Source: Actinomycetes bacterium
Lineage (GTDB): Bacteria; Actinomycetota; Acidimicrobiia; Acidimicrobiales; Ilumatobacteraceae
Assembly: GCA_025359865.1 (NCBI GenBank)
Contig: JANYDH010000122.1
Location: 1 to 45,761 of the forward strand
Reading direction: 5' to 3'
DNA length: 45,761 nucleotides
This document shows, piece after piece, positions 31,824 to 40,969 of this stretch. The notes below the pieces were generated by a model. That model saw only the letters and a list, made by a program, of their open reading frames with translations. It did no database searches and was not told where the DNA came from. The translations under genes and the position numbers were made by a program. The stretch's first letter is position 1; every line of letters starts with the position of its first letter.

Positions 31824-33656
31824 ATGAGTATTTCCCTTCGTAATGTCGCGCTCATCGCGCACGTCGACCACGGCAAGACCACCCTCGTCGATGCTCTCCT
31901 ACGCGCCACCGGCACCTTTGCCGCCCATCAGGCGGTCGTCGACCGTGTGATGGATTCCAACGATCAAGAGCGCGAGCGTGGCATCACGATCCTTGCCAAG
32001 GCGGCATCCATCACCTGGAAGGGCGTCAAGATCAACTTGGTCGATACGCCCGGTCACGCAGATTTCGGTGGCGAGGTTGAACGCGCCCTCACCATGGTCG
32101 ACGGGGTGTTGCTCCTCGTCGATGCGGCCGAAGGGCCGCTTCCTCAAACTCGGTATGTGCTGCAAAAGGCGCTCATGCTCGACCTGCCTGCGATCGTGAT
32201 CATTAACAAGGTCGACCGTAGCGACGCCCGAGCGGAAGAAGTGCTGGACGAGATCTATCAATTGTTCATCGATCTCGATGCCGACGACGAGCACATCGAC
32301 TTCGAGATCATCTCCGCTGTCGCCCGCGAAGGCCGGTCGATGAAGGGTGTCGGCATGCCAGCCGACGACGACGACCTGTCGGCGCTACTCGACACGATCA
32401 TCGAAGCAATCCCGGCACCAACCGGCGACCCGGATGCCCCGTTGCAGGCGATGGTCACCACGCTCGACGCCAGTGAGTATCTCGGACGGCTTGCCATCGG
32501 CCGGGTCGTCAACGGCGTGATGCGCCGGGGCGAGACGGTAGCGCTGCTCGAAGAAGAGTTCGGTGAGGGCCAGCCTCCATTGAAGCGCCGCCTCGCACAG
32601 TTGATGGCGTTCGAAGGTGTGAGCCGCAATGAGGTGCAGGAACTGTCGGCGGGCGATCTGTTCGTCGTGGCCGGGTTCCCCGAGGTCGAGATCGGTGACA
32701 CGATTGCGTCGGTCGAGTCTCCCGTTGCGTTACCGCGCCTGGTGGTCGACGAGCCGGTGCTGCGGATGACGTTCGGTGTCAACACCTCACCGCTGGCAGG
32801 CAAGGACGGCAAGTTTCTCACCAGCCGCCACCTCGTCGACCGGCTAAATAAGGAACTGTTGGGTAACGTCTCCATCAAGCTGTTCGAGACCGGGTCGCCC
32901 GACGTCATCGAAGTGGCTGGCCGTGGCGAACTGCAACTCGCCGTTCTGATCGAATCGATGCGTCGCGAAGGGTTCGAACTGCAGGTCAGCCGCCCCGAAG
33001 TGATCACCAAGGAAGTCAATGGCAAGCGGTTCGAGCCGCAAGAACGCGGCGTCTGTGACGTTCCCGACGAGCACGTCGGCACGATCACACAAGAACTGGC
33101 TCCCCGCAAGGGTCGCATCACCGACCTTCGCGGTGGCGATGCCGGCCGCACGATCGTCACCTTCGAGTGTCCGAGCCGTGGCCTGATCGGCTTCCGTTCG
33201 CTGCTGATGACCGCAACACGCGGCACGGCGCTGCTCCATCAGCACCACCTCGGGTGGATGCCGTGGGCCGGTGAGATGCCCGATGCCCGCGGAGGCGCAA
33301 TGGTGTCTGACCGTCTGGGGGTCACCACCGGCTATGCGCTCGACAAACTGCAACTCAGCGGCCAGTTCTTCGTAAATCCCGGCGAACAGGTGTATGAAGG
33401 CATGGTTGTCGGCGAGTGTGCACGCGAGGACGAGATGGTCGTCAACGCAGTGCGTCCCAAAGAAAAGAACAACATCCGTACTCACAGCCACGACGATGCC
33501 GTCAAGTTGCCCGCACCGCGGATCCATACCCTGGAAACTGCGATCGAGTGGATTGGCGATGACGAACTGGTCGAGGTCACGCCGAAGGCGATCAGGGTTC
33601 GCAAGCGTCATCTAGGTCTCGAAGGCCGTCGCAAGGCCAACAAGAAAGTCGGCTGA
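31824..33656 (+). CDS. typA: Ribosome-associated GTPase TypA/BipA
   Basis: TypA is a translational GTPase of the EF-G/LepA group that binds ribosomes and affects growth under stress and cold. The 610 residues have G1 AHVDHGKTTL, switch region ERERGITILAK, G3 DTPGHADF, G4 NKVD, then domains II and III and the TypA C-terminal domain (SGQFFVNPGEQVYEGMVVGE; RPKEKNNIRTHSHDDAVKL). The start ATG is 31824 (MSISLRNVALI); the longer frame to 31746 is not supported. It converges on the DUF1501 gene. Confidence 0.96.
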   Translation: MSISLRNVALIAHVDHGKTTLVDALLRATGTFAAHQAVVDRVMDSNDQERERGITILAKAASITWKGVKINLVDTPGHADFGGEVERALTMVDGVLLLVDAAEGPLPQTRYVLQKALMLDLPAIVIINKVDRSDARAEEVLDEIYQLFIDLDADDEHIDFEIISAVAREGRSMKGVGMPADDDDLSALLDTIIEAIPAPTGDPDAPLQAMVTTLDASEYLGRLAIGRVVNGVMRRGETVALLEEEFGEGQPPLKRRLAQLMAFEGVSRNEVQELSAGDLFVVAGFPEVEIGDTIASVESPVALPRLVVDEPVLRMTFGVNTSPLAGKDGKFLTSRHLVDRLNKELLGNVSIKLFETGSPDVIEVAGRGELQLAVLIESMRREGFELQVSRPEVITKEVNGKRFEPQERGVCDVPDEHVGTITQELAPRKGRITDLRGGDAGRTIVTFECPSRGLIGFRSLLMTATRGTALLHQHHLGWMPWAGEMPDARGGAMVSDRLGVTTGYALDKLQLSGQFFVNPGEQVYEGMVVGECAREDEMVVNAVRPKEKNNIRTHSHDDAVKLPAPRIHTLETAIEWIGDDELVEVTPKAIRVRKRHLGLEGRRKANKKVG

Positions 33657-33669
33657 CCGCTCCTGTTGG

Positions 33670-33683
33670 CCCCGGGCTCGGGG
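33670..33683. terminator. Candidate hairpin between convergent typA and DUF1501 genes
   Basis: CCCCG-GGCT-CGGGG lies in the 59-base gap after the typA stop and before the end of the DUF1501 gene on the other strand. It is a stable 5-bp GC stem with no T-tract, so it may help end transcription in both directions only in concert with other factors. Confidence 0.3.
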
Positions 33684-33715
33684 TTGGCGCTGGATGTTCG
33701 ACCGAATGAAGCGGA

Positions 33716-35503
33716 CTACTTGATGGCAAGCGTGACGGATTCACTCGGCGGGCTCGATGTGCCACCGTCGTGGGCTCGTACAGCGACGCTGAGCACACGC
33801 CCAGACGTCAGTCCGGTGATGGTCGCGTAGCGTGATCGCAAATCGGTGAGCATCGGCTGTCCGTCGATCCACACCGAGTACGACCCCGCCCCGGTGACAC
33901 TTTGCCACCCGAGGGTCAGGCGCCCGCGGCGCAGGCTCGATGCCTTGAACCCGGTTGGAGCGCGAAGCGGCGCAAGGGTGGTGGTGGCCGGGATGGTCGT
34001 GGTCGGCGCAAGGGTGGTGGTGGCCGGCGTCGTGGTGGCCGGCGTCGTGGTGGCCGGCGTCGTGGTGGCCGGCATGGTCGTGGCCGGCATGGTCGTGGTC
34101 GCGCTGGCGGCGGTCGTGGTCGCGCCGCCGGCGGTGGTCGGTGGTGGTAGTGGTGTCGGTCCGCTGGCGAAGACGCCGAGATCTCCGAAGACTTGGCCGC
34201 TCTCGTCGCGCCCGAGAGCTTGATCGGTCAGTCCGGGACTCGCACCAAGGCGGTTGAGGACGGTTGCGTACACAGTCCGGAAGTCGACGGTCGGCACCAT
34301 CGCGTCGAAGTGGCGGGCCGACGGGCTGAGATCGGGAAACTGCCCGTACAAGCCGCCCTTGGCACCGCCGCCGATCAGGAAGGTCGACGAGCCAAGGCCG
34401 TGGTCCGTACCGAGCCCGGCATTTTGCGATACCTGGCGGCCGAACTCGCTATGCAGCATGACGAACACGTCGGGCGCTCGCGGCGTTGCATCGATCAACG
34501 CAAAGAATGCGGAGAGGGCAGCATCGAGCGCCGTCAACCGGTCCCAATGAGCGTATGGCTCACCGCTGTGGTCGTCGAAGCCTCCGAGGGTGGCGACGTA
34601 GGTCTGGCAGGGGACGCCCGCGCTGATGAGCGAAGCGGCAGTGGCCAACTGCGATCCGAGTTGACCCGCGCTTGCCGGTGATGAGAGGCGTGGTACCGAT
34701 GCGGCGGCCGCCATGGCCACCCGGGCATTGTTCAGGGCCTTCGCTGCCACTGCGACCTTGCTTGGTCCCGGTGACGCAAGGTCACCCAACGCGTTCAACT
34801 GGTTGAGCCAGGCCGTTCTGTCTGGCACGTTGCTGACGTTGAATCCGAACGAACCCAGATCGCTGAGCGAAACGTTCGGGCTGACGAGGCCGGCGAGCTC
34901 CTGGCTGAGTCCCCCAAGCGAGATCGCTCCGAGCGGTTGGGTGTTGGACTGGGCATCGTTGTAGCGACCGAGCCAGCCGGTGTTCATCGAATTCCCCGAG
35001 AACGCGCCGGCCCACCGGTATGCGAATGCTGCGAAGTGGCTCATCTCGCGTACGACGTTCTCGCCCGTTCCTTGGATGATCGCGACGTCACGCCGGCTAT
35101 GCCAGCGGTTTGCCAACCAGGGAAGGGCACCGTGCAGTGCCCAGGCGCCATCGAGGTCGAGTGCCGGCGGGAGGTAGTCACCCGCGGGCGGGGGCCCGTA
35201 CGGCCGGGTCGAGGTGAGTCGCGTGATCGCGATGTTGGGTCGTGCCGCGCGGTAGTAGCCGGTGGTGTTCGGCACCGAGAACGGGACGTGCATGTTGAGG
35301 ATGTCGTTGCCGCCGGCGAGGTCGATCACCACCACAACTGGCGAACCGGGCGGCAGCGTTGGTCCTACGGCGGCGAGCGCGGTCCGAGCGTCGGAGGTGA
35401 ACGGGTCGAGCCCGATTGCGGCGGCACCCAGGACGACCGAGATGCCCTGAAGGAAGTGGCGGCGGGAGAGCCGTTGAGTGTCTACACCGGAGATGACGGA
35501 CAT
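33716..35503 (-). CDS. Secreted DUF1501 protein with Thr-rich linker and fibronectin type III-like domain
   Basis: A 595-residue exported protein. A twin-arginine signal (SRRHFL, residues 13-18) precedes the hydrophobic segment ISVVLGAAAIGLDP. The DUF1501 domain (about 50-430) has VVVVIDLAGGNDILNMHVPF, HSEFGRQVSQNAGLGTDHGLG and LGGFDDHSGE, an alkaline-phosphatase-like/sulfatase-like fold. Residues 445-510 are a (TTTPA)n-type linker encoded by 15-base DNA repeats (33998-34115), and the last 85 residues look like an Fn3 domain (GLTSGRVLSVAVRAHDGG). The neighbouring gene encodes DUF1800; the two families almost always pair. Function not established. Confidence 0.87.
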   Translation of the reverse strand: MSVISGVDTQRLSRRHFLQGISVVLGAAAIGLDPFTSDARTALAAVGPTLPPGSPVVVVIDLAGGNDILNMHVPFSVPNTTGYYRAARPNIAITRLTSTRPYGPPPAGDYLPPALDLDGAWALHGALPWLANRWHSRRDVAIIQGTGENVVREMSHFAAFAYRWAGAFSGNSMNTGWLGRYNDAQSNTQPLGAISLGGLSQELAGLVSPNVSLSDLGSFGFNVSNVPDRTAWLNQLNALGDLASPGPSKVAVAAKALNNARVAMAAAASVPRLSSPASAGQLGSQLATAASLISAGVPCQTYVATLGGFDDHSGEPYAHWDRLTALDAALSAFFALIDATPRAPDVFVMLHSEFGRQVSQNAGLGTDHGLGSSTFLIGGGAKGGLYGQFPDLSPSARHFDAMVPTVDFRTVYATVLNRLGASPGLTDQALGRDESGQVFGDLGVFASGPTPLPPPTTAGGATTTAASATTTMPATTMPATTTPATTTPATTTPATTTLAPTTTIPATTTLAPLRAPTGFKASSLRRGRLTLGWQSVTGAGSYSVWIDGQPMLTDLRSRYATITGLTSGRVLSVAVRAHDGGTSSPPSESVTLAIK

Positions 35504-35512
35504 GATCGCTCC

Positions 35513-36865
35513 TCAGTTGGCCAGGAATTCGGGGGACATGAGCAGCAGATCGAGCAGGCCGGCTGCTCGGGCCAGGCTCCACGACCCCGCCTTCGCATAC
35601 GCGTCAAGTGCGGCGGCGGTTTTCGGCGTCACCGGGTCGAGACCGGCTAGGTGGGTCACGTAGGCAGCGGATGTTGTTGTAGAGCTGTTCTGGAAGACCT
35701 GGGTGACCGTGGGATTGATCGGTCCGGTCGTCGTGCCATTCCAGATGAATCCCCGAGTAGCCATCGCGTTCGCGACCTCGCACCACACCTGAAGATTCGT
35801 CGCGTTCAACCATTGATCACCCTTGGGCCAACCCGACACATTCGGTGCGACGAACGGGTGCTGACCTAAACGGGTCATGTTCCAGGACAGGTTTGGATCC
35901 GTCGCAAAGGCACCCCACCCGAGCAGGCGGCTGGCAGACACCAGTCGCTCGACCGGCGACTTCGTACGCGACATGATCGCCTGATCGGACAAGAACTCCG
36001 GGCGGTGCGTGATTGCCCGGACAAGTCCGACCAGATTGCCATCGGGTAACCATGCCGGCGCCAGTTCTGCGAGCACAGCCGGGCCGGCAGCCAGTCCAAC
36101 CAGCTCGCGGTAGACGCGTGCGGGGACAAAGCTTGCGTAGGCCGGATGGGTCGCAATCGCGGCGATCACCTCTGGTACTGCTGCGGCACCACGCGCCGAA
36201 CCGAGGAACGACTTCGGCCCCGAGTCCCAGTTGGCAGGCTGGAACGCGGTCGTGCCATCACTCCAGTTGTATGCCCACCCGGTCAGTGCCCTGGCCACCT
36301 CGGTGACGTCGCCCTGGGTGTAGTTGGAGGCACCGGAGACTGCATCGACGCGTCCGAGGGAGAACAACTCCATCAGCTCTCGAGCGTAGTTCTGGTTCGG
36401 ATGGGCTTTGGTGTTCGTGGCGCCGCTCAGGTACTTGAGCATTCCCGGACGGGTCGACACTTGATTGAGCAGCGATCGGTAGGTCATCGTTGATGCGCTA
36501 CGAAGCAGCGCGAGGTGGTCAATCATGTCGGCGTGATACACCGAGTCGACAAGTCCGATGACTACCAGTCCCTGCAGCATCCACGTCAGCCGCTCCTGGA
36601 ACGGGTTGTAGCCGGGCGCCACGATGCCGCTGCCGGGGGTGTTCGGGCCGAACGCCATGAGTTCGAGCGTCCTGGCCATCGAGGCATCCGACGATGCTGC
36701 AGCAGGGATGAGGCCTGTCGAACCGGTCGGTACCGCTGGCCTCGAGAGCAGCTCATCGACTACCCCGAGCGGTCCGAGGGCAAGACCTGCATCGAGATCT
36801 GACCGAGTGGCGGAGAATCCGAGTCGACGCCAGACGTGAGCGACCTGCGCCTCTTGCGTTGCCAT
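35513..36865 (-). CDS. DUF1800 family protein, partner of DUF1501
   Basis: A 450-residue protein of the DUF1800 family. It has VAHVWRRLGFSATRSDLDA, HPNQNYARELMELFSLG (the conserved NYARELMEL block), YTQGDVTEVARALTGW, VRAITHRPEFLS, SPVERLVSASRLLGW and LGQHPFVAPNVSGWPKGDQWLN. AAGGGAG lies 4 bases before the ATG at 36863-36865, which I take as start. There is no clear signal peptide, although the partner is Tat-exported; co-export as a folded complex is conceivable. The stop is 9 bases from the DUF1501 start. Confidence 0.87.
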   Translation of the reverse strand: MATQEAQVAHVWRRLGFSATRSDLDAGLALGPLGVVDELLSRPAVPTGSTGLIPAAASSDASMARTLELMAFGPNTPGSGIVAPGYNPFQERLTWMLQGLVVIGLVDSVYHADMIDHLALLRSASTMTYRSLLNQVSTRPGMLKYLSGATNTKAHPNQNYARELMELFSLGRVDAVSGASNYTQGDVTEVARALTGWAYNWSDGTTAFQPANWDSGPKSFLGSARGAAAVPEVIAAIATHPAYASFVPARVYRELVGLAAGPAVLAELAPAWLPDGNLVGLVRAITHRPEFLSDQAIMSRTKSPVERLVSASRLLGWGAFATDPNLSWNMTRLGQHPFVAPNVSGWPKGDQWLNATNLQVWCEVANAMATRGFIWNGTTTGPINPTVTQVFQNSSTTTSAAYVTHLAGLDPVTPKTAAALDAYAKAGSWSLARAAGLLDLLLMSPEFLAN

Positions 36866-37093
36866 AGGGCTCCCTTGCTGTCGACTGCCCGGAAGTAGCC
36901 GGCCGGCCGGTGGTGTCGAGTGGTACGTCGATGTATCGCACGCAGCCCGGTAGCCCATGAGACTTCTTGACGGGGTCGTCGAGAAGTGTGCGCAGCGCGT
37001 GAGATCCATCGAGGTTCTGACAACACAACGTTTTGGTCGTGTCTCGATTTCACGCAGTGCGCGCGAATCCGTGCCCAGACCCGCGTGCGAGGG

Positions 37094-37855
37094 TCAGCGG
37101 CGCTTCACCGCAGGGTGGGGCAGGGGCGTCCACTTCGGGCGGGACAGGAGGGGAACGATGCGTTCGTAGACGCCCTCGCCGACCATCCCGATGATTTCGT
37201 CGCGAAGGTAGACGTAGACCGAGTCCTTGCCGACGAATGCGTCCGGCGATTCGGTACACCACCAGTGGAACTCGTCGCCGCCTGCGCCCCAGTCTCGGCG
37301 TTTCCACTCGCGAAGCGTGGATGTGAGGTGACCGTTGTCGTCGGTGTGGTGGTCGAGTCGCAGTGGTAGCTGCCAACAAACGTTCGGTTTCCAGTCCATC
37401 GGCCGCTCGCCTGCGTTGAGAGCGCCACGATGCAGCGCGCAGCCAGGGCCTCCATCGAAACCGGGTCGGTTCAAGAAGATGCATGCGTCGTCGACGAGTC
37501 GGGTGGTGGTTTCCCCACCGTCGCCGGTAGCAAGAAATCCCTGACGCTTGGCCCTCTTGGCGTACTGCCAGTCGGCCGGGGTCAGACGCACGACCGCCCG
37601 GACGACGGTCTGAACGTCGTCATCGTCGACGAAGTGCCCGCCATAGCTGCAGCAGCCCTGTGCCATATCGGTGGCGTCGGCATCGAGCACACCCTTGCAG
37701 CCGCTGCCATAGATGCAGCTCCAGTTGGAGCGCAGGAACGTGGCATCGAACACCCAGGTGCGTTGCTCGTGGTCGTCTTCGATGCTGATCCATTCATGGA
37801 CATCAGCGGGACGTGCGGGCGTAGCGGTGGGGGTTGGTCGTGGAGAAACGGGCAC
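37094..37855 (-). CDS. Cys-rich conserved protein, YkgJ/DUF3109-like
   Basis: A soluble protein of about 253 residues with eight cysteines in clusters: NWSCIYGSGCKGV, QGCCSYGGHF, ACIFL, GGPGCALHRGAL, NVCWQL and WWCTE. This is the pattern of metal-binding YkgJ-like/DUF3109 proteins common in actinobacteria; the function is unknown. The start is uncertain: GTG at 37853-37855 leaves room for a divergent promoter with alaS, while an ATG at 37892-37894 would overlap the alaS start codon. No membrane segment. The DNA just upstream of its start is the alaS control region. Confidence 0.72.
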   Translation of the reverse strand: MPVSPRPTPTATPARPADVHEWISIEDDHEQRTWVFDATFLRSNWSCIYGSGCKGVLDADATDMAQGCCSYGGHFVDDDDVQTVVRAVVRLTPADWQYAKRAKRQGFLATGDGGETTTRLVDDACIFLNRPGFDGGPGCALHRGALNAGERPMDWKPNVCWQLPLRLDHHTDDNGHLTSTLREWKRRDWGAGGDEFHWWCTESPDAFVGKDSVYVYLRDEIIGMVGEGVYERIVPLLSRPKWTPLPHPAVKRR

Positions 37856-37892
37856 GGCGCCGAATGTATGCGCTCGGTAGGCTCGTCGCACC

Positions 37893-40526
37893 ATGACGAC
37901 GACACCCGCGACCACCGGCTCCGCTAGAACCACACCGCCGCGCACCGCCGATGAGCTCCGCTCGGCTTTCACCGGGTTCTTCGCCGATCGTGGCCACCAC
38001 ATCGTGCCGTCGGCAAGCCTGATTCCTCACGACCCGACGGTGCTGTTCACCGTTGCCGGCATGGTCCCGTTCAAGCCCTATTTCGTCGGTGACGAGGTAC
38101 CTCCGTTCAAGCGTGCCGTCAGCTCGCAGAAGTGCGCCCGCGCCGGCGGCAAGCACAATGATCTCGACGACGTCGGGCGCACGAAGCGCCATCTGGTGTT
38201 CTTCGAGATGCTCGGCAACTTCAGTTTCGGCGACTACTTCAAGACGCAGGCCATCCCGTGGAGTTGGGAGCTCGTCACCGAAGTGTTCGGTTTCGACGGC
38301 GACCGGTTGTGGATCACGGTCCACGACAGCGACGACGAGGCCGAGGCCATCTGGCACGAGCAGGTCGGGGTTCCGATGGACCGCATCCAACGTCTCGGCG
38401 ACAAGGACAACTTCTGGCAGATGGGCGACACCGGCCCGTGTGGCCCCTGTAGCGAGATCCACATTGATCGCGGGCCGTCATTCGGTCCGGAGGGCGGACC
38501 GCTCAACGACCCTCATGGCGACCGGTTCATGGAGTTCTGGAACCTGGTGTTCATGCAGTACAACCAGGCACCAGATGGCAGCCGTACCCTGTTGCCGAAG
38601 CCGTCCATCGACACCGGTGCCGGGCTCGAGCGGATTCTCTGCTTGCTCCAAGGCGTCGACGCTGTCTGGGAAACCGACCTCATGCAACCCCTCATCGACC
38701 AGGCGTGCAGCCTCACGGGAAAGACCTACCTTCCCGGCGACTACGAAGACCGCACCAGCTTCAGCATGCGCGTGCTTGCCGAGCACGCCCGGAGCAGCAC
38801 CATGCTCGTCAACGACGGTGTGTTCCCCAGCAACGAGAACCGTGGCTACGTGCTGCGCCGCATCATTCGCCGTGCGGTTCGACATGCGTACTTGCTCGGA
38901 ACCGAGAAGCTGGTCATGCCGTCATTGGTGGAAACTGCGATCGATGTGATGAGCAAGGCGTACCCCGACGTGGTCAAAAATCGTGACTTCATTCTTGGGG
39001 TGCTCACCCGCGAGGAGGAGCGGTTTCGCCAGACACTGAAGACCGGTTTGTCGATTCTGGAGGACGAACTCGTCAACAATCCGAGCGTGCTGCCGGGGCC
39101 TACTGCGTTCCTGCTTCACGACACCTATGGGTTTCCGTTGGAACTCACCGAGGAAATCGCCAGTGAGCGTGGAGTGTCTGTCGACGGGGCCGGGTTCAAC
39201 GTCGAGATGCGTGATCAGCGCGAACGCGCGAAGGCGGCCCGTAAGGGCAGTGCAGTCAACGACGAACGCCTCGACGAATACCGTGAGATCGTCGAGCAGT
39301 TCGGCGTCACCGAGTTCGTCGGCTACGCCCAGACCGCGACGTCGGCTCGGGTGCTGGCCGTCATTCCGGCTGCCGACGGACATATCGAGATTTTTCTCGA
39401 TCGCACGCCGTTCTATGCCGAAAGCGGTGGACAAGTGGGCGATACCGGCAGGGTCGTTGGCCCCGCAGGGTCGGCCGAAGTGGTCGACACCACATTCGCG
39501 TTGCCTGGGCTGCGACGTCACCTCGCGCGCCTGGTCGACGGATCGATCGAAGTTGGCAGCACGGTTGAAGCCGCGTACGACGTCGAGGTGCGCGACGCCA
39601 CCCGTCGCAACCACACCGGCACGCATCTCTTGCATCACGCGCTCCGGACGGTGTTGGGCGAGCATGTCAAACAGGCAGGTTCGCTGGTCGGACCCCAACG
39701 GCTGCGGTTCGACTTCAGCCACTATGCCGCGGTCACGAGCGATGAGATCGCCCAAATCGAAGCTATCGCGAACCGTGCGACGCTCGCCAACGATCCGGTG
39801 CGGGTCTACGAAACCACCAAGGACGAGGCGGCTGCCATCGGGGCCATCGCGTTCTTTGGCGATAAGTATGGCGACATTGTCCGAGTGCTCGAAGCGGGCA
39901 GTTCGGTCGAGTTGTGTGGGGGTACGCACGTCCGTGCCACCGGCGATATCGGCACGATCAAGATCGTCGGCGAGAGTTCCATCGGCTCGAACCTTCGCCG
40001 CATCGAGGCCGTGACGGGCGAGAACTCTGTCAGGCTGTTGCAACGCGACGAGGCGATGTTGGCCGATGCGGCCCGCCTGGTCGGCGGCCCGGTCGACGAT
40101 GTCGTAGCTGGCGTGCAACGCCGGCTCGATGAGATCAAGTCGTTGCACGACGAGATCCGGGGCTTGCGCGCCAAGCTCGCGGCTGGTCGCGCCAGCGAGT
40201 TGGCTGCCGGCGCTTCCGAAGGAGTCGTCGTCGAGCGGATCGACGATCTCACTCCTGGTGATCTTCGCGACCTTGCGGTCGCGGTCCGTTCCCAGGCGGG
40301 AGTTCAGATCGTGGTGCTCGGCGGTGTGTCGTCGACCGGTGGGGTCGCGTTGGTTGCCGCAGTCAGTCCGTCGAGCGGCCGAGTTGCGAGCGACCTCATC
40401 AAAGACGCGGCCAAAGCGGTCGGTGGCGGCGGTGGCGGCAAGGGTGACATTGCCACCGCTGGTGGCAAGAATCCGGATGGGCTCGACGAAGCGCTGCGCC
40501 TCGCTCGCGCTGCAGCCGGGATCTGA
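37893..40526 (+). CDS. alaS: Alanine-tRNA ligase
   Basis: A class II synthetase of 877 residues. The N-terminal catalytic core starts TADELRSAFTGFFADRGHHIVPSASLIPHD, with FEMLGNFSFGDYF and ENRGYVLRRIIRRAVRHAYLLG as motifs 2 and 3. The editing domain has the zinc ligands HTGTHLLHH and CGGTHVRATG. The C-terminal domain ends in a Gly-rich loop (GGGGGGKGD) as in other AlaRS. Start ATG at 37893. It is the first gene of a plus-strand run alaS-ruvX-mltG-aroE-aroC-aroK-aroB. Confidence 0.96.
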   Translation: MTTTPATTGSARTTPPRTADELRSAFTGFFADRGHHIVPSASLIPHDPTVLFTVAGMVPFKPYFVGDEVPPFKRAVSSQKCARAGGKHNDLDDVGRTKRHLVFFEMLGNFSFGDYFKTQAIPWSWELVTEVFGFDGDRLWITVHDSDDEAEAIWHEQVGVPMDRIQRLGDKDNFWQMGDTGPCGPCSEIHIDRGPSFGPEGGPLNDPHGDRFMEFWNLVFMQYNQAPDGSRTLLPKPSIDTGAGLERILCLLQGVDAVWETDLMQPLIDQACSLTGKTYLPGDYEDRTSFSMRVLAEHARSSTMLVNDGVFPSNENRGYVLRRIIRRAVRHAYLLGTEKLVMPSLVETAIDVMSKAYPDVVKNRDFILGVLTREEERFRQTLKTGLSILEDELVNNPSVLPGPTAFLLHDTYGFPLELTEEIASERGVSVDGAGFNVEMRDQRERAKAARKGSAVNDERLDEYREIVEQFGVTEFVGYAQTATSARVLAVIPAADGHIEIFLDRTPFYAESGGQVGDTGRVVGPAGSAEVVDTTFALPGLRRHLARLVDGSIEVGSTVEAAYDVEVRDATRRNHTGTHLLHHALRTVLGEHVKQAGSLVGPQRLRFDFSHYAAVTSDEIAQIEAIANRATLANDPVRVYETTKDEAAAIGAIAFFGDKYGDIVRVLEAGSSVELCGGTHVRATGDIGTIKIVGESSIGSNLRRIEAVTGENSVRLLQRDEAMLADAARLVGGPVDDVVAGVQRRLDEIKSLHDEIRGLRAKLAAGRASELAAGASEGVVVERIDDLTPGDLRDLAVAVRSQAGVQIVVLGGVSSTGGVALVAAVSPSSGRVASDLIKDAAKAVGGGGGGKGDIATAGGKNPDGLDEALRLARAAAGI

Positions 40527-40546
40527 TCGCCGGACGGTAGCGGGGC

Positions 40547-40969
40547 GTGCGTGCACTGGGCATCGACCTCGGGTCGAAGCGGATTGGCGTTGCGGTGAGC
40601 GATCGGTCGGGCACCATTGCCTCGCCACTCACGGTCTTGCAGCGCAGCGGTAGCCGCCGCGTCGATTATGAGCGTATTGCTGCGCTCGTAGCCGAGGAGG
40701 AGGCGGAGATGGTCGTGGTCGGGTTGCCGCTCAACATGAACGGCACCCTGGGTCCGGCGGCACGCGCTGCCATGGATGAAACTCGAATGTTGAGTACCGT
40801 TGTGGACGTGCCGGTCGAAACGCACGACGAACGTCGCACCACGGTCACGGCCGATGCGGTGCTGATCGAGCGGAAGATGCGCGCTCCGGCGCGTCGCAAG
40901 GTGATCGACAAGGTTGCTGCAGCGGTGATGCTGCAGCACTGGCTCGACGGTCGAGCGGCACAACGATGA
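40547..40969 (+). CDS. ruvX: Putative pre-16S rRNA nuclease YqgF/RuvX
   Basis: A 140-residue RNase H-fold nuclease, required for 16S 5'-end maturation in some bacteria and a proposed Holliday junction resolvase in others. It contains ALGIDLGSKRIGVAVSDRSG (metal Asp), VVVGLPLNMNGTLGP, and HDERRTTVTAD (further acidic residues). Start GTG at 40547, 20 bases after alaS. The last four bases overlap the mltG start. Confidence 0.92.
   Translation: MRALGIDLGSKRIGVAVSDRSGTIASPLTVLQRSGSRRVDYERIAALVAEEEAEMVVVGLPLNMNGTLGPAARAAMDETRMLSTVVDVPVETHDERRTTVTADAVLIERKMRAPARRKVIDKVAAAVMLQHWLDGRAAQR

Noticed and set aside
33998-34140. Regular short repeats suggestive of a CRISPR array
   Set aside because: The units are 15 bases, contiguous, without spacers, and encode the Thr-Pro linker of the DUF1501 protein.
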